Assembly: GCA_036005845.1 (NCBI GenBank)
Contig: DASYQD010000035.1
Location: forward strand, 17,391-81,390
Reading direction: 5' to 3'
Source: DASYQD01 sp036005845
Lineage (GTDB): Bacteria > Acidobacteriota > Thermoanaerobaculia > Multivoradales > JAIOJS01
Length of the DNA: 64,000 nucleotides
The position numbers and the translations under genes are program-made. How positions within the stretch are numbered: the stretch's first letter is position 1; the number at the start of each line of letters is the position of its first letter. Positions 11,501 to 19,337 of the stretch are shown in pieces. The notes under the pieces were generated by a model. The model was given only the letters and a program-made list of their open reading frames with translations, ran no database searches and had not been told where the DNA came from.

Positions 11501-12605
11501 CGGCGCCGGCAACGTCCACTGGAGCGCCAACTTCGACGAGATCCAGGACTTCGAGAGCGACATCCGCAACCACTTCGGCGGCAGCGGCTTCATGGACGAC
11601 GACGACTTCGCCGCCACCGCGGCGCCGCTGGGGCCGCCGAAGGCCGGGCTCTCACCCGAGCTCGACGCGCTCGCCGCCTACGTCGCCTCGCTCGACGCCG
11701 CCTCGCTGCCGCGAAGCGCGCACCGCGCCGCCGACGGCTCGCTGAGCGCGCAGGCGGCGCAGGGGCGGCTGCACTTCGTCGCCCTCGGCTGCGCGAGCTG
11801 CCACTCGGGACCGCTGCTCACCGACAGCACGCTCGGCGCGCCGACGCTGCACGACGTGGGCACGCTGCGCACGACCTCCGGCAGCCGCCTCGGCGGCCCG
11901 CTGCCCGGCATCGACACCCCGAGCCTGCTCGGCGTCTTCGCCGCCGGCCCCTACTTCCACGACGGCTCGGCGCCGACGCTCGACGACGTCTTCACCGTCG
12001 CCGGCGGCCGCGTCGTCGCCGGCGAGAGCGGCACGCCCGGCCCCGACGCGCAGCTCGTCGACACCTTCACCGACATCAACAACGACGATACCGTGCGTGG
12101 CCGCGCCTACGTCCGTCTCTCGCGCGCCGGCGCGCGGCTCAGCTTCGGCGGTGTCGACGGCGGCCCGGGCGGAGTCGGCGCGCTCGAAGTGCGTTACAGC
12201 GACGCCGGGGTGACGGCGCTCGACGTCGTCGTCAACGGCGTCACACGCTCGCTGTCGCTGCCGGCAGCCGACAACGACCCGAGCTGGCGGCTCACCAACT
12301 GGCGCACGGTACGCCTCGAAGGCATCGCCTGGAACGCCGGGGCCGCCAATACCGTCGAGCTGGTGACCCCGAGCGGTTTCCCCAGCCTCGGCGTCGACGA
12401 GATCGTCGTCTCCACCGCCGCCGACCTCGCCGCGGCCGCACCGCACCGCGCCGCGCTCGCGCTCTCCGCCGGCGAACGCGCCGAGCTCGTCGCCTACCTC
12501 TCGTCGCTCGACGCTCACGACGTCGATGGCGGCGCCCTCATGCCGCTCCTCGTCGACGGCTTCGAAGCCGGCAACACCGCCGCCTGGGCGGCCGCCACGC
12601 CTTAG
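8505..12605 (+). CDS. Giant secreted beta-propeller/PKD/di-heme cytochrome c peroxidase-like fusion
   Basis: A 1366-residue exported protein (GTG start, signal peptide SALVAAATALMAQLGPP). Order of parts: an LVIVD-type repeat propeller (about 40-370, with ISDPRHPVELAQHG-like and YDVSNPAHPVLLD-like blades); an Ig-like domain (about 380-480); a PKD domain (485-575, EYRFDFGDG); a YVTN-type propeller (580-940); a di-heme peroxidase-like module (945-1200) with two heme motifs, CATCH at 964-968 and CASCH at 1096-1100; a galactose-binding-like beta domain; and a C-terminal VDGFEAGNTAAW motif. The heme module suggests redox chemistry in the periplasm or at the surface, and the propellers binding of partners. 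The combination in one chain is unusual. No substrate can be named. Confidence 0.85.
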   Translation: MPSSTHFARWGRLSALVAAATALMAQLGPPVVPGFPNVPQVAGTLLSGLNAPQQGRTAIVAYHDGILFTVPELPDSQPGSDFQVRSWNISDPRHPVELAQHGVSPMPINAHGYIHSGPYVVLGPNFPPQAPWSWRADAPGQLTRTTFPGFLGISDRGHLFQPWFVGDTWRIYREVTGTAWISKDNVELGRWDHLGLTGVIGHPFLLGDLVIFASEESRTGIATYDVSNPAHPVLLDVLTTGGPGGYWPELWSGDGKLYVVFPYRDSGNGMRVVDATDPSHLRLIADVPLPGASAMYAQFQDEYAFIGDHKIDMRTFRSVLDLHGATVRRTNDGGTGVDTSQFALPLGNLLVTGGSGPNQGMAIWAHQSEPDTRGPAVTYHIPQSGRTNYPVGAPISLLIHETLESTTIVNGQTFIVRPVGGAALPGRLVFSFDDVLTFTPDAPLLPNTSYEVVVPAGGIKDVAGNGIVGYSYTFSTGATVGGNQAPAIAAFDAAEYPAAPGATVTLSASGSDPEGQALEYRFDFGDGSPRTEWGSGTSAAHAYAAAGHYRATVQARDAAGAIASRAVVVTVVAAPTGPQPTASGQLLCDGARGRVWTVHPDQGTVAALDATSLDVLFEVPVCAAPRSLARTAAGEVWVACSGDDRLRVLDAASGAPLAEVATGYGSAPMGVAASPNGNVVYAAFDGSGELRRYDAASRAQTGAVTLGRGAHAVAVVPDGSRVLVTRFLSPHDFAEVWDVAASSFTLTRTLRIDKLGGEANVDTQATGRGTLNYLASIVVAPDGRSAWVAGTKPNVERGLLIGPDLDSDNTVRAALVQLDLATNRVAHTLDLDNSDSPSALALSPLGDYVFATLQGNDEVMVLDALATPSSAGLGGLVTRLGTGAAPQGACADAVTQRVFVEDFLGRSVTALATGELFAHGDIQVGHTTVDTASSEVLTAAQLAGKRTFYHAGDRRMSAEGYMSCATCHVDGGHDGRVWDFTGRGEGLRRTPMLRGRAGTGAGNVHWSANFDEIQDFESDIRNHFGGSGFMDDDDFAATAAPLGPPKAGLSPELDALAAYVASLDAASLPRSAHRAADGSLSAQAAQGRLHFVALGCASCHSGPLLTDSTLGAPTLHDVGTLRTTSGSRLGGPLPGIDTPSLLGVFAAGPYFHDGSAPTLDDVFTVAGGRVVAGESGTPGPDAQLVDTFTDINNDDTVRGRAYVRLSRAGARLSFGGVDGGPGGVGALEVRYSDAGVTALDVVVNGVTRSLSLPAADNDPSWRLTNWRTVRLEGIAWNAGAANTVELVTPSGFPSLGVDEIVVSTAADLAAAAPHRAALALSAGERAELVAYLSSLDAHDVDGGALMPLLVDGFEAGNTAAWAAATP

Positions 12606-12669
12606 CCACCGGCCTCGGCGGTAACGCAGGGCGGCGAGGCGAGGCCTTGCCGCCGCTGTGCCGCCGATC

Positions 12670-12675
12670 TATATT
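12670..12675 (+). promoter_or_regulatory. -10-like hexamer TATATT
   Basis: TATATT ends 7 nt before the GTG at 12683 (10 nt spacing is absent and there is no Shine-Dalgarno sequence). This is the same leaderless geometry seen at 535 and it favours the second of two tandem GTG codons as the start. Confidence 0.4.
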
Positions 12676-12682
12676 GATCGTG

Positions 12683-13093
12683 GTGGCCACTTCCTCGCGA
12701 CCACGGCGGACGACCCTCGCGCGCGGACGGAAGCGCGTCCTGATCGTGCTCTTCATCCCTAGCGTCGAGCGAGACGGGATGACGCCGATCGACCAGAACG
12801 CCTGGGTCGAAGCCGCTCTGGCGACGCTCGGACGCGTGTTCGGCGGCGCCACGGCGTATCCGCGAGCGAGAGGCGTGTGGCGGGACGACGATCGCGGCGG
12901 CGCGTTGGTGATGGACGAACCGGTGGTCGTCCACTGCTACACGACGCCGCGCGCGATCCACGCCCCAGACAATCTGGCCGAGCTCGGCGGCTTCTGCCGT
13001 CAGATGGGACGTGAGACGCGACAGGGAGAGGTCGGCCTGGTGATCGGTGACGAGTACTTCGCCATCCAGGATTTCGCGGAGGAGGAGCTATGA
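12683..13093 (+). CDS. Conserved hypothetical protein, first gene of a coupled pair
   Basis: The product is about 136 residues. After a basic N-terminus it reads KRVLIVLFIPSVERDG, then an alpha/beta-like sequence with DRGGALVMDEPVVVHCYTTP and EVGLVIGDEYFAIQDF. The part from KRVLIVLF onward looks like the conserved core, so the start must lie upstream of the ATG at 12779; GTG codons at 12680 and 12683 are the only options. The stop overlaps the next start (ATGA at 13090), so the two genes are translationally coupled. I know of no defined function for either. The compact coupled layout resembles toxin-antitoxin or small accessory modules, but that is only an analogy. Confidence 0.65.
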   Translation: MATSSRPRRTTLARGRKRVLIVLFIPSVERDGMTPIDQNAWVEAALATLGRVFGGATAYPRARGVWRDDDRGGALVMDEPVVVHCYTTPRAIHAPDNLAELGGFCRQMGRETRQGEVGLVIGDEYFAIQDFAEEEL

Positions 13094-13458
13094 AAGCGCA
13101 GCTCGATATGCGGAGAATTGCCAAGGGACTCGGCGCCAAGCGTCGCGGAAGGGTGGCGGCCACCGGCGGTTTCTTCGGAGCGACGCAGCTGCTCGCCGAG
13201 GTGGGCGCCCGCTTCCGTACGCCGGTGGGTGGCGGCCGGCCAACGGATCCACGGTGGACGGAGAGGCGATTGGTGCCTCTCGCACCGCGCACGCTGGAGC
13301 GGCTGGAGGCGATTACCGCGAAGGTGCGGGAGCACGGCGAGGTGAGCCTCGAGCCAATGCAATTGGCCGCCCTGCTGCTGGAGAAAACGACCGAGCAGCT
13401 GAGTGGCGATGAGGCGGAAGAGCTTGCTCGCGCGGGAGCGCCGCGGGCACGCCCATAG
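13090..13458 (+). CDS. Conserved hypothetical protein, second gene of a coupled pair
   Basis: A 122-residue basic protein with an N-terminal RRIAKGLGAKRRGRV patch followed by a Gly-rich GGFFGATQLLAEV segment, then RPTDPRWTERRLVPLAPRTL and a helical C-terminus (LEPMQLAALLLEKTTEQL). The basic start could contact nucleic acid; there is no recognised DNA-binding fold. The ATG overlaps the stop of the upstream gene. It is followed after 11 bp by a perfect 8-bp inverted repeat that covers the next gene's start. Confidence 0.65.
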   Translation: MKAQLDMRRIAKGLGAKRRGRVAATGGFFGATQLLAEVGARFRTPVGGGRPTDPRWTERRLVPLAPRTLERLEAITAKVREHGEVSLEPMQLAALLLEKTTEQLSGDEAEELARAGAPRARP

Positions 13459-13469
13459 GTCCCCTCCAG

Positions 13470-13488
13470 CATCCAGCGAGGCTGGATG
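13470..13488. repeat. Perfect inverted repeat over the start of the PPIase gene
   Basis: CATCCAGC and GCTGGATG are separated by the three bases GAG. The right arm contains the ATG at 13486. In RNA this 8-bp stem would hold the start codon closed; there is no T-run, so a classic terminator is unlikely. It may end the upstream pair's transcript, control translation of the next gene, or mean the true start is the ATG at 13498. Confidence 0.5.
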
Positions 13489-14388
13489 AATGGCAGAATG
13501 GCCACTCACGCCGTGAGGCCACATCGAAGGACGCTCGCGTGCTTGGTGTTGACGCGGGCGCTCGTCATGCCGCTCGGCGGTGGGCTCGCGCTCGCCTGCC
13601 ATCGCGAGGCACCGATCTCCGCCGACGTGGTGGCGCGCATCGCCGGGCAGCAGGTGCCTTACGCGCGGTTCGAGGAGTTCCTGCGCAAGCAGGTGGGCGA
13701 CGGCGCGGGTGCGCTCGACAGCCGGGTGCTGTCGCGTCTGCTCGACCAGTTCCTCGACGCCGAGCTGCTGGCGCGGTTGGCCGCCGACCAGACGCACGCT
13801 ACGCCGGCGGGCGGCGAGCGGCAGGCGCTCGATTCGCTGCTCGCCGGGGCGGACGCGCCGGTGGAGACGGTCGAGGCCGAGCAGTACTTTCGCACCCACG
13901 AAAGCGACTTCGCGCTGCCCGAGCGGCTGCGCCTCCACCACATCCTGGTCTCCTCGGGCGCCGACGCGCGGCGGGTGGCGCAGCGGCTCGCCGCCGGCGA
14001 GGACTTCGCCGCCGTCGCCCGCGAGCTGTCGCTCGACCCCAGCGCGCCCGCCGGCGGCGACCAGGGCGAGATCGCCCTCGACGACCTGCCGCCGGCGTTC
14101 GCGCAGCAGGTCGAGCACCTCGCGCCCGGCGAGGTCGGCGACCCGATCCAGGCGAGCGACGGCTGGCACCTCTTCCGCCTCGACGAGCGGCTGCCGGCGC
14201 GTCAGCGCACCTTCGCCGAGGTCTCGGGCGAGGTCACCGACCGCCTCCACCGCCAGCGCGGCGACGCCCTCCTCGCCCAGCGGCTGGCCGAGGCGGCCGA
14301 TAAGTACAATGTCGTGGTGTACGCGCAGAACCTCCCCTTCGACTACCACGGCGACCACCCGCGCGCCGACCAGAAAGCCAGCCGATGA
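13486..14388 (+). CDS. Parvulin-type peptidyl-prolyl isomerase lipoprotein (PrsA/PpiC-like)
   Basis: The 300-residue protein has a signal sequence ending in a lipobox-like LALAC at about residue 38, so it should be a periplasm-facing lipoprotein. A SurA_N-like helical region is followed by the parvulin domain (about 150-245): RLHHILVSSGADARRV, DFAAVARELSLDPSAPAGGD, and the DGWHLFRLDE strand with the conserved histidine. It would assist folding of exported proteins. The stop overlaps the ATG of the next gene, a second chaperone of this class, so both form one translational unit. The start could also be the ATG at 13498, just beyond an inverted repeat. Confidence 0.85.
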   Translation: MNGRMATHAVRPHRRTLACLVLTRALVMPLGGGLALACHREAPISADVVARIAGQQVPYARFEEFLRKQVGDGAGALDSRVLSRLLDQFLDAELLARLAADQTHATPAGGERQALDSLLAGADAPVETVEAEQYFRTHESDFALPERLRLHHILVSSGADARRVAQRLAAGEDFAAVARELSLDPSAPAGGDQGEIALDDLPPAFAQQVEHLAPGEVGDPIQASDGWHLFRLDERLPARQRTFAEVSGEVTDRLHRQRGDALLAQRLAEAADKYNVVVYAQNLPFDYHGDHPRADQKASR

Positions 14389-15545
14389 AACACCGTGAGC
14401 CGCTCCGCGCCCTGATCTTCGCCCTGCCGCTGCTCGCGCTCCTGCCCGCGAGCCTCGCCGCCCAGACCCTCCTCATCGACCGCATCGTGGTGCGCATCAA
14501 CGACCGCATCGCCACGATGATGGACTTCGAGAAGCAGCTCGCCGAGCGCCGGCAGGGCATCGCCAGCGATCCGTCGCTCACCGACACCCAGCGCCAGCAC
14601 GCGCTCGACGAAGCCGGCCGCGAAGTGTTCACCGACATCTACCAGTCGCTCCTGCTGCTGTCGCGCGCCGACCAGCTCGGCGCCCGCGTCACCGAGGTCG
14701 ACGTCGACAAGGCCCTCGCCACGACGCGCGAGCGGATGGGCCTGCAGACCGAGGAGCAGATGCAGCAGGCGCTGCAGGCCTCGGGGCTCACCGAGGAGGC
14801 GCTGCACGAGCGGCTGCGCGAGAACCTCCTCGTGCAGGAGGTGATGGGCCGCGAGGTGCACCCGCGCCTGCGGGTGAGCGAGGACGAGCTGCGCCGCTAC
14901 TACCGCGAGCACGCCGACGAGTTCACCAACCCGGCCGCGGTGCGGCTGCAGGAAGTGGTGGTGCTGCAGGACGAGCAGAACCCCGACGCCGTCGCCGCCC
15001 TCGCCAAGCGCATGCACGACGAGATCGCCGCCGGCAAGAAGCCCGAGGACGTGGTCGGCAAGGGCACGCAGCTCGTCGACTTGGGCTGGGTCAACCGCGG
15101 CGACCTCGACGCCGAGCTCGAGAAGGCGGCCTGGGCGCTGCAGCCCGGCGGCGTCACGCAGCCGGTGCGCGGACGCGGCGGCATGCACATCGTCAAGCTG
15201 CTCGAGCGCCGCGAGCCGGTGGTGCGCCCCTTCGACGAGGTCAAGGACCAGATCAGCGGCAAGGTCGAGCAGAGCCGCCTCGCCACCGAGTACCCCGGCT
15301 ACCTGCGCGAGCTCGAGGCGCGGTCGTACATCGTGCTCAACGTGCCGCCCGAGGCCGAAGGGTTCAAGGGGCTGCAGGCCGAGAGCCAGGCCCCTGACGC
15401 GCTCGAAGGGCTGCGCGAGCTGTCGCCCACCAAGGCGCCGGCGAAGCCGAGCGCACAGCGACCCGCGACGCCGCCCGCGTCGCAGCCAGCCATCGCTCCG
15501 CCGCCGGCGCAGCCGGCAGCCACGCCGCCGCCTCCCGGCCGCTGA
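14385..15545 (+). CDS. SurA-type periplasmic chaperone / peptidyl-prolyl isomerase
   Basis: The 386-residue protein starts with a clear signal peptide (ALIFALPLLALLPASLAAQ) followed by LIDRIVVRINDRIATMMDFE, the classical SurA N-terminus. A long helical chaperone region leads to one parvulin domain (about 185-285) with LQEVVVLQDEQ and GRGGMHIVKLLERREP. A proline/alanine-rich tail of about 50 residues (PATPPASQPAIAPPPAQ) follows. It probably escorts outer-membrane proteins. The ATG overlaps the stop of the preceding PPIase gene, so this is a two-chaperone operon. Confidence 0.88.
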   Translation: MKHREPLRALIFALPLLALLPASLAAQTLLIDRIVVRINDRIATMMDFEKQLAERRQGIASDPSLTDTQRQHALDEAGREVFTDIYQSLLLLSRADQLGARVTEVDVDKALATTRERMGLQTEEQMQQALQASGLTEEALHERLRENLLVQEVMGREVHPRLRVSEDELRRYYREHADEFTNPAAVRLQEVVVLQDEQNPDAVAALAKRMHDEIAAGKKPEDVVGKGTQLVDLGWVNRGDLDAELEKAAWALQPGGVTQPVRGRGGMHIVKLLERREPVVRPFDEVKDQISGKVEQSRLATEYPGYLRELEARSYIVLNVPPEAEGFKGLQAESQAPDALEGLRELSPTKAPAKPSAQRPATPPASQPAIAPPPAQPAATPPPPGR

Positions 15546-15731
15546 GGCTGCGGCGAGCGTCGGCGGCGCCGTGCCGCTGAGGGTTTTCCCTCTGCCGCGC
15601 TGAGGAGGTCGCTCGACGCGGCGGCCCGCCTCACCTCCCTAACCTGAGCCTGCACGTCGGGCCACGGGCGGATGCGTCCCGCGCCCCACGCGAACGCTCA
15701 TGGACGCTCACGACGCGAAGGGGGGTTCTCG

Positions 15732-18700
15732 GTGACCAGGCGGACTCTCGGTTGTCTCGTCACGCTGCTCTTTCTCGCGCTGCCGGCGGCGGCGCAAGTA
15801 GCCACCACCTCGGTGATCCTCGAGCTCAACGGCGATCCCGGCGCCGTCTACAAGGCGAAGCGCACGCAGCAAGGACTCTCCACCAGCGCGGCGCAGCTCG
15901 ATGCCTACCGCGCGCAGCTCACCAGCGCGCAGAACGCGGTGATCTCCGCCGCGACCGCCCGCGGGTTGGCGGTGAGCCTCGACCGCGCCGCCATCTACGG
16001 CGCCGACCATCGCGTCGCCGGCAACGTCGACCTGCGCTACACCCTCGTCTACAACGGCGTGGCGGTGACGGTACCGGTGACGCAGGTCGCCGCGCTCGCC
16101 GCGGTGCCCGGCGTCAAGAGCGTGCACCGCTCGCAGATGCTCAAGACGCAGCTCGACCACAGCGTGCCCTACATCAAGGCCGACAAGCTCTACGGCACGC
16201 CGCCCGCGCTCGGTCCCTACGACCTGCCGCGCGGCATCGAGGGGCAGGGCATGGTGGTGGCGGTGATCGACACCGGCGTCGAGTGGAGCCACGAGATGTT
16301 CGGCGGCGACCCGACGCCGCCGCGGCTCGGCATCGCGCCGCCGGCGACGCTGGTCGGCAGCAACCAGAAGGTCGTCTACTACCTGCCGTTCGGCGACCTC
16401 GCCGTCGAGGACGGCGTCGGCCACGGCACCCACGTCTCCTCGACCGCCGCCGGCTACCGCGGCTACACGGCCGGACCGGACAGCATTCCGCTCAACGCCG
16501 ACGACGTGCCCATCCACGGCGTGGCGCCGCAGGCGAAGCTGATGGTCTACGGCGTCTGCGCCAACGTCCTGTCGATCGTCGGCTCGTTGACCGGCGCCAT
16601 CGGCGGCTGCCTCAACGAGTACACCATGCTGGCGCTCGAAGACGCGGTGTCGCCGCGTACGCTGACCGGCTACGCCAAGCCGGTGGCCAACGTCATCAAC
16701 CTGTCGCTCGGCGGCGAGTACGGCACCGCGGACGACCCCACCGCCGTCGCCTGCAGCAACGCCGCGATCATGGGCGCCGTCGTCGTCGCCGCCGCCGGCA
16801 ACTCGGGCGACGTCGCCGGCATCGTCGGCGCGCCGTCGACCGGCACGCGCGTCATCTCGGTGGCCGCCACCAACGACGCCGGCGTGGCGCCGCTCGGCAT
16901 CGACCCGCTCGACGCCGCCGGCAACCGGCTCACCGGCGCGCCGCTCATCCGTGCCGCCGCCTCGCCGCAATCGAACGGCGCGCAGCCCTACCGCGGCGGC
17001 ATCAGTGGCAACTACGTCTTCGCCGGCCTCGCCGACACGCCCGACCAGGTGCCGCCCAGCGTCGCCGGCAACATCTGCCTCGTCGAGCGCGGCTCGACGG
17101 CGGAGGAATCCAACACCGGCGAGGGCACCGGCCTGTGGGCGAACAAGGCGGCCAACTGCAAGGCGCAGGGCGCCGTCGCCACCGTCGGCTTCAACAACGC
17201 GCCGGGGCCGGTCGGCGAGGTGCTCGCCCCGTCGGCCGACCTCGTCGCCACCATCTCGCGCGAGGACGGCCTCTACTTGAAGGACACCCTCGGCTTCGAC
17301 GCCAACGGCGTCTCTAAATACAGGATCCACATCACCGGTCCCGACTCGGCGCTCTTCCAGGGCGAGATCGCCGGCTTCAGCTCGCGCGGCCCGGTGGCCG
17401 GCCTCGGCCAGATCAAGCCCGACGTCGCCGCGCCCGGCGTGGCGATCGTCGCCGCGGTGCCGCCGGCGAGCATGATGGGCGGCCTCGCCGCCGCCGACAC
17501 CTACGGCCCCAACTACGGCGAGGCGCAGGGCACCAGCATGGCGACGCCGCACGTCACCGGCGCCGCGGCGCTCATCAAGCAGGCCAACCCGACGTGGCAC
17601 CCCGACTACGTGCGCACGGCGCTGCAGAACACGGCGACGCCCTTCCGCGACGCCGCCGGCAACCCCGGCGCCTACGGCTCCGGCAACTTCCCGATCCACG
17701 CGCAGGGCGCCGGCCTGATCGACGTCGCCGCGGCGGCGAAGGCGAAGGCGCTGCTCGGCGTCAAGGGCGACGGCGTGATCAAGCCGTTCATCCTCGGCAG
17801 CCACTCCTTCGGCGCCTTCCCGATCGTCGGCAACGAGTGCAGCAACCCGTTCTCGGTGGGCCTCGACCTCGTCGACCTGCGCGGCACGGGCGGCACGTAC
17901 ACGCTGCGCGCCTATCCCAACCGCGACACCGAGCCGGCGCAGGCGAGCTTTACGCTGCCGGCGACGGTGACGGTGCCGCCCAACGGCTCGGCGCACTTCG
18001 ACGCCGGCATCGCCGTCGCCGGCAACGCACTCCGGGACGTCCAGAGCGGCGGCCAAGCCGACCTGCAGTGGTACGTCGTCGCCGAGCGCACCGACGGCAC
18101 CGAGAAGCTGGCGATGCCGATGCTGCTGCGCGCCACGCCGAGCGTCCCCGGCGCCTCGATCGGCGGCGTCCACGACGTCGTCGAGACCTTCGAGGACACC
18201 GTGCCCGGCGGCACGCCGGCGGTCGTCTTCCAGTCCAACAACGAGATCAGCGTGCCGGCGGGGACGATGCGCATCCAGGCGAAGATGGATGGCGACGACG
18301 TGGTCACCGGCGTGCCGGCGCCCACCGAAGTCGACCTCTACCTGCTCTACGAGGACGGCAGCGAGGACGGCGTGGTCGTCGCCTCGTCGACCTCGGCCGG
18401 CAACCACGAGTATCTCGACTACACCTCGCCGGTCCCCGGTACCTATAACGTGCGCGTGCGCAGCGAGACCGGCGGGCCGGTGAGCTACACGATGACCGTG
18501 ACGCAGACGCAGGCGGCGACGCCGGACCCGGCGAGCCTCGCCGCGCTGACCACCGAGTACGTCGACCAGACGGGACAGGCGGTCGACTTCGACGGCGCCT
18601 TCACGCTGTCGTGGACGGGCGGCGGTCACGAGACGGGCTTCTCCGTCGAGCAGAAGAGTGGCGGCGGTGACTGGCAGCGGCTGGCACTCGCCGGCCCCGC

Positions 18701-19190
18701 GGCGCGCAGCTTCGCGCTATCCGGCCTCCAGAACGGCAGCTACGAGTACCGCGTCGTCGCCCAGTACCCCGGTGCGGTGTGCACCTACGTGGCGGCGCCG
18801 AGCAACGCGCGCGGCGTGACCGTGGAACGCCGCCAGCCGGTCGACGCCACCGGCACGACGAGGGCGACGATCAGCCGCACCTCGTTCAGCAACGGCGTCA
18901 TGGAGGTCGACTTCGTGCTGCGCAACGACGGCAGCGCGCCGCTCCTCAACCCGGTGACGCTATCGGTCGTCGGGGTCTCGAGCCCCGACGTCCGCGTCCT
19001 CAACGCCGACAATGGTGGGGGCGGTACCAGCCGCGGCGACGCCGCGACCTTCAGCTATGCCGCCAACGTCGGCGGCGAGACGCTGGCCCCAGGTGAGACC
19101 AGCGCCCCGCGCACGGTGCGCTTCGCCGATCCCAACGGCGAGCTCTTCCGCGCCGACGTTCTCGTGTCGGCCTACGCGCCGGCGCCGTAG
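15732..19190 (+). CDS. Secreted subtilisin-family (S8) serine protease with PA domain
   Basis: From the GTG at 15732 the product has 1152 residues. This start is chosen because an AAGGGGGG ribosome binding site lies just upstream and the signal peptide (RTLGCLVTLLFLALPAAAQ) begins there; an ATG at 15672 would add 20 odd residues. An I9-like propeptide is followed by the S8 domain with D180 (AVIDTGVEW), H231 (GHGTHVSSTAAG) and S602 (GTSMATPHVTGAAAL). A PA-type insert with NICLVERGS lies between H and S. After the protease come a pre-peptidase-like beta domain (DGSEDGVVV), a fibronectin-like domain and a C-terminal CARDB-like region. It likely degrades extracellular protein. It is convergent with the TonB receptor gene. 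Confidence 0.93.
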   Translation: MTRRTLGCLVTLLFLALPAAAQVATTSVILELNGDPGAVYKAKRTQQGLSTSAAQLDAYRAQLTSAQNAVISAATARGLAVSLDRAAIYGADHRVAGNVDLRYTLVYNGVAVTVPVTQVAALAAVPGVKSVHRSQMLKTQLDHSVPYIKADKLYGTPPALGPYDLPRGIEGQGMVVAVIDTGVEWSHEMFGGDPTPPRLGIAPPATLVGSNQKVVYYLPFGDLAVEDGVGHGTHVSSTAAGYRGYTAGPDSIPLNADDVPIHGVAPQAKLMVYGVCANVLSIVGSLTGAIGGCLNEYTMLALEDAVSPRTLTGYAKPVANVINLSLGGEYGTADDPTAVACSNAAIMGAVVVAAAGNSGDVAGIVGAPSTGTRVISVAATNDAGVAPLGIDPLDAAGNRLTGAPLIRAAASPQSNGAQPYRGGISGNYVFAGLADTPDQVPPSVAGNICLVERGSTAEESNTGEGTGLWANKAANCKAQGAVATVGFNNAPGPVGEVLAPSADLVATISREDGLYLKDTLGFDANGVSKYRIHITGPDSALFQGEIAGFSSRGPVAGLGQIKPDVAAPGVAIVAAVPPASMMGGLAAADTYGPNYGEAQGTSMATPHVTGAAALIKQANPTWHPDYVRTALQNTATPFRDAAGNPGAYGSGNFPIHAQGAGLIDVAAAAKAKALLGVKGDGVIKPFILGSHSFGAFPIVGNECSNPFSVGLDLVDLRGTGGTYTLRAYPNRDTEPAQASFTLPATVTVPPNGSAHFDAGIAVAGNALRDVQSGGQADLQWYVVAERTDGTEKLAMPMLLRATPSVPGASIGGVHDVVETFEDTVPGGTPAVVFQSNNEISVPAGTMRIQAKMDGDDVVTGVPAPTEVDLYLLYEDGSEDGVVVASSTSAGNHEYLDYTSPVPGTYNVRVRSETGGPVSYTMTVTQTQAATPDPASLAALTTEYVDQTGQAVDFDGAFTLSWTGGGHETGFSVEQKSGGGDWQRLALAGPAARSFALSGLQNGSYEYRVVAQYPGAVCTYVAAPSNARGVTVERRQPVDATGTTRATISRTSFSNGVMEVDFVLRNDGSAPLLNPVTLSVVGVSSPDVRVLNADNGGGGTSRGDAATFSYAANVGGETLAPGETSAPRTVRFADPNGELFRADVLVSAYAPAP

Positions 19191-19220
19191 ACCGGCAGCG
19201 CTTCCTGAGCGAAAACAAAG

Positions 19221-19251
19221 CCGCCCCCTGCGCCGTTCGGGCAGGGGGCGG
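19221..19251 (-). terminator. Intrinsic terminator of the TonB-receptor gene
   Basis: A perfect 11-bp stem (CCGCCCCCTGC / GCAGGGGGCGG) with a 9-nt loop. On the minus strand it is followed by CTTTGTTTTCG, a U-rich tract in RNA. It therefore terminates transcription arriving from the receptor gene, about 80 nt past its stop; the plus strand has no T-run after the stem. Confidence 0.8.
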
Positions 19252-19293
19252 TGTCGTCAGCATCGAGGCCCCTTCGTCGCCGGGCTCCTCGGG

Positions 19294-19337
19294 GCTGAGC
19301 CCGACGCGCGCACGTAAGTGCGCGCTCTGGGCTCAGC
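19294..19337. repeat. Two-part dyad overlapping the receptor stop codon
   Basis: Outer arms GCTGAGCCC and GGGCTCAGC enclose inner arms GCGCGCAC and GTGCGCGC around a GTAA loop, with a small internal bulge. The stop codon of the TonB receptor (19333-19335) lies inside the outer arm. It may stabilise the 3' end or serve as a second stem before the terminator. Confidence 0.6.

Noticed and set aside
15571..15600. Terminator after the SurA-type gene (GAGGG-TTTT-CCCTC)
   Set aside because: The stem is only 5 bp without a following T-run; support is too weak.
15708..18629. 973-codon open frame opposite the secreted subtilase
   Set aside because: Pure antisense shadow: Arg/Ala/Gly/His-rich composition caused by GC-biased third positions of the protease gene, which has clear catalytic motifs.
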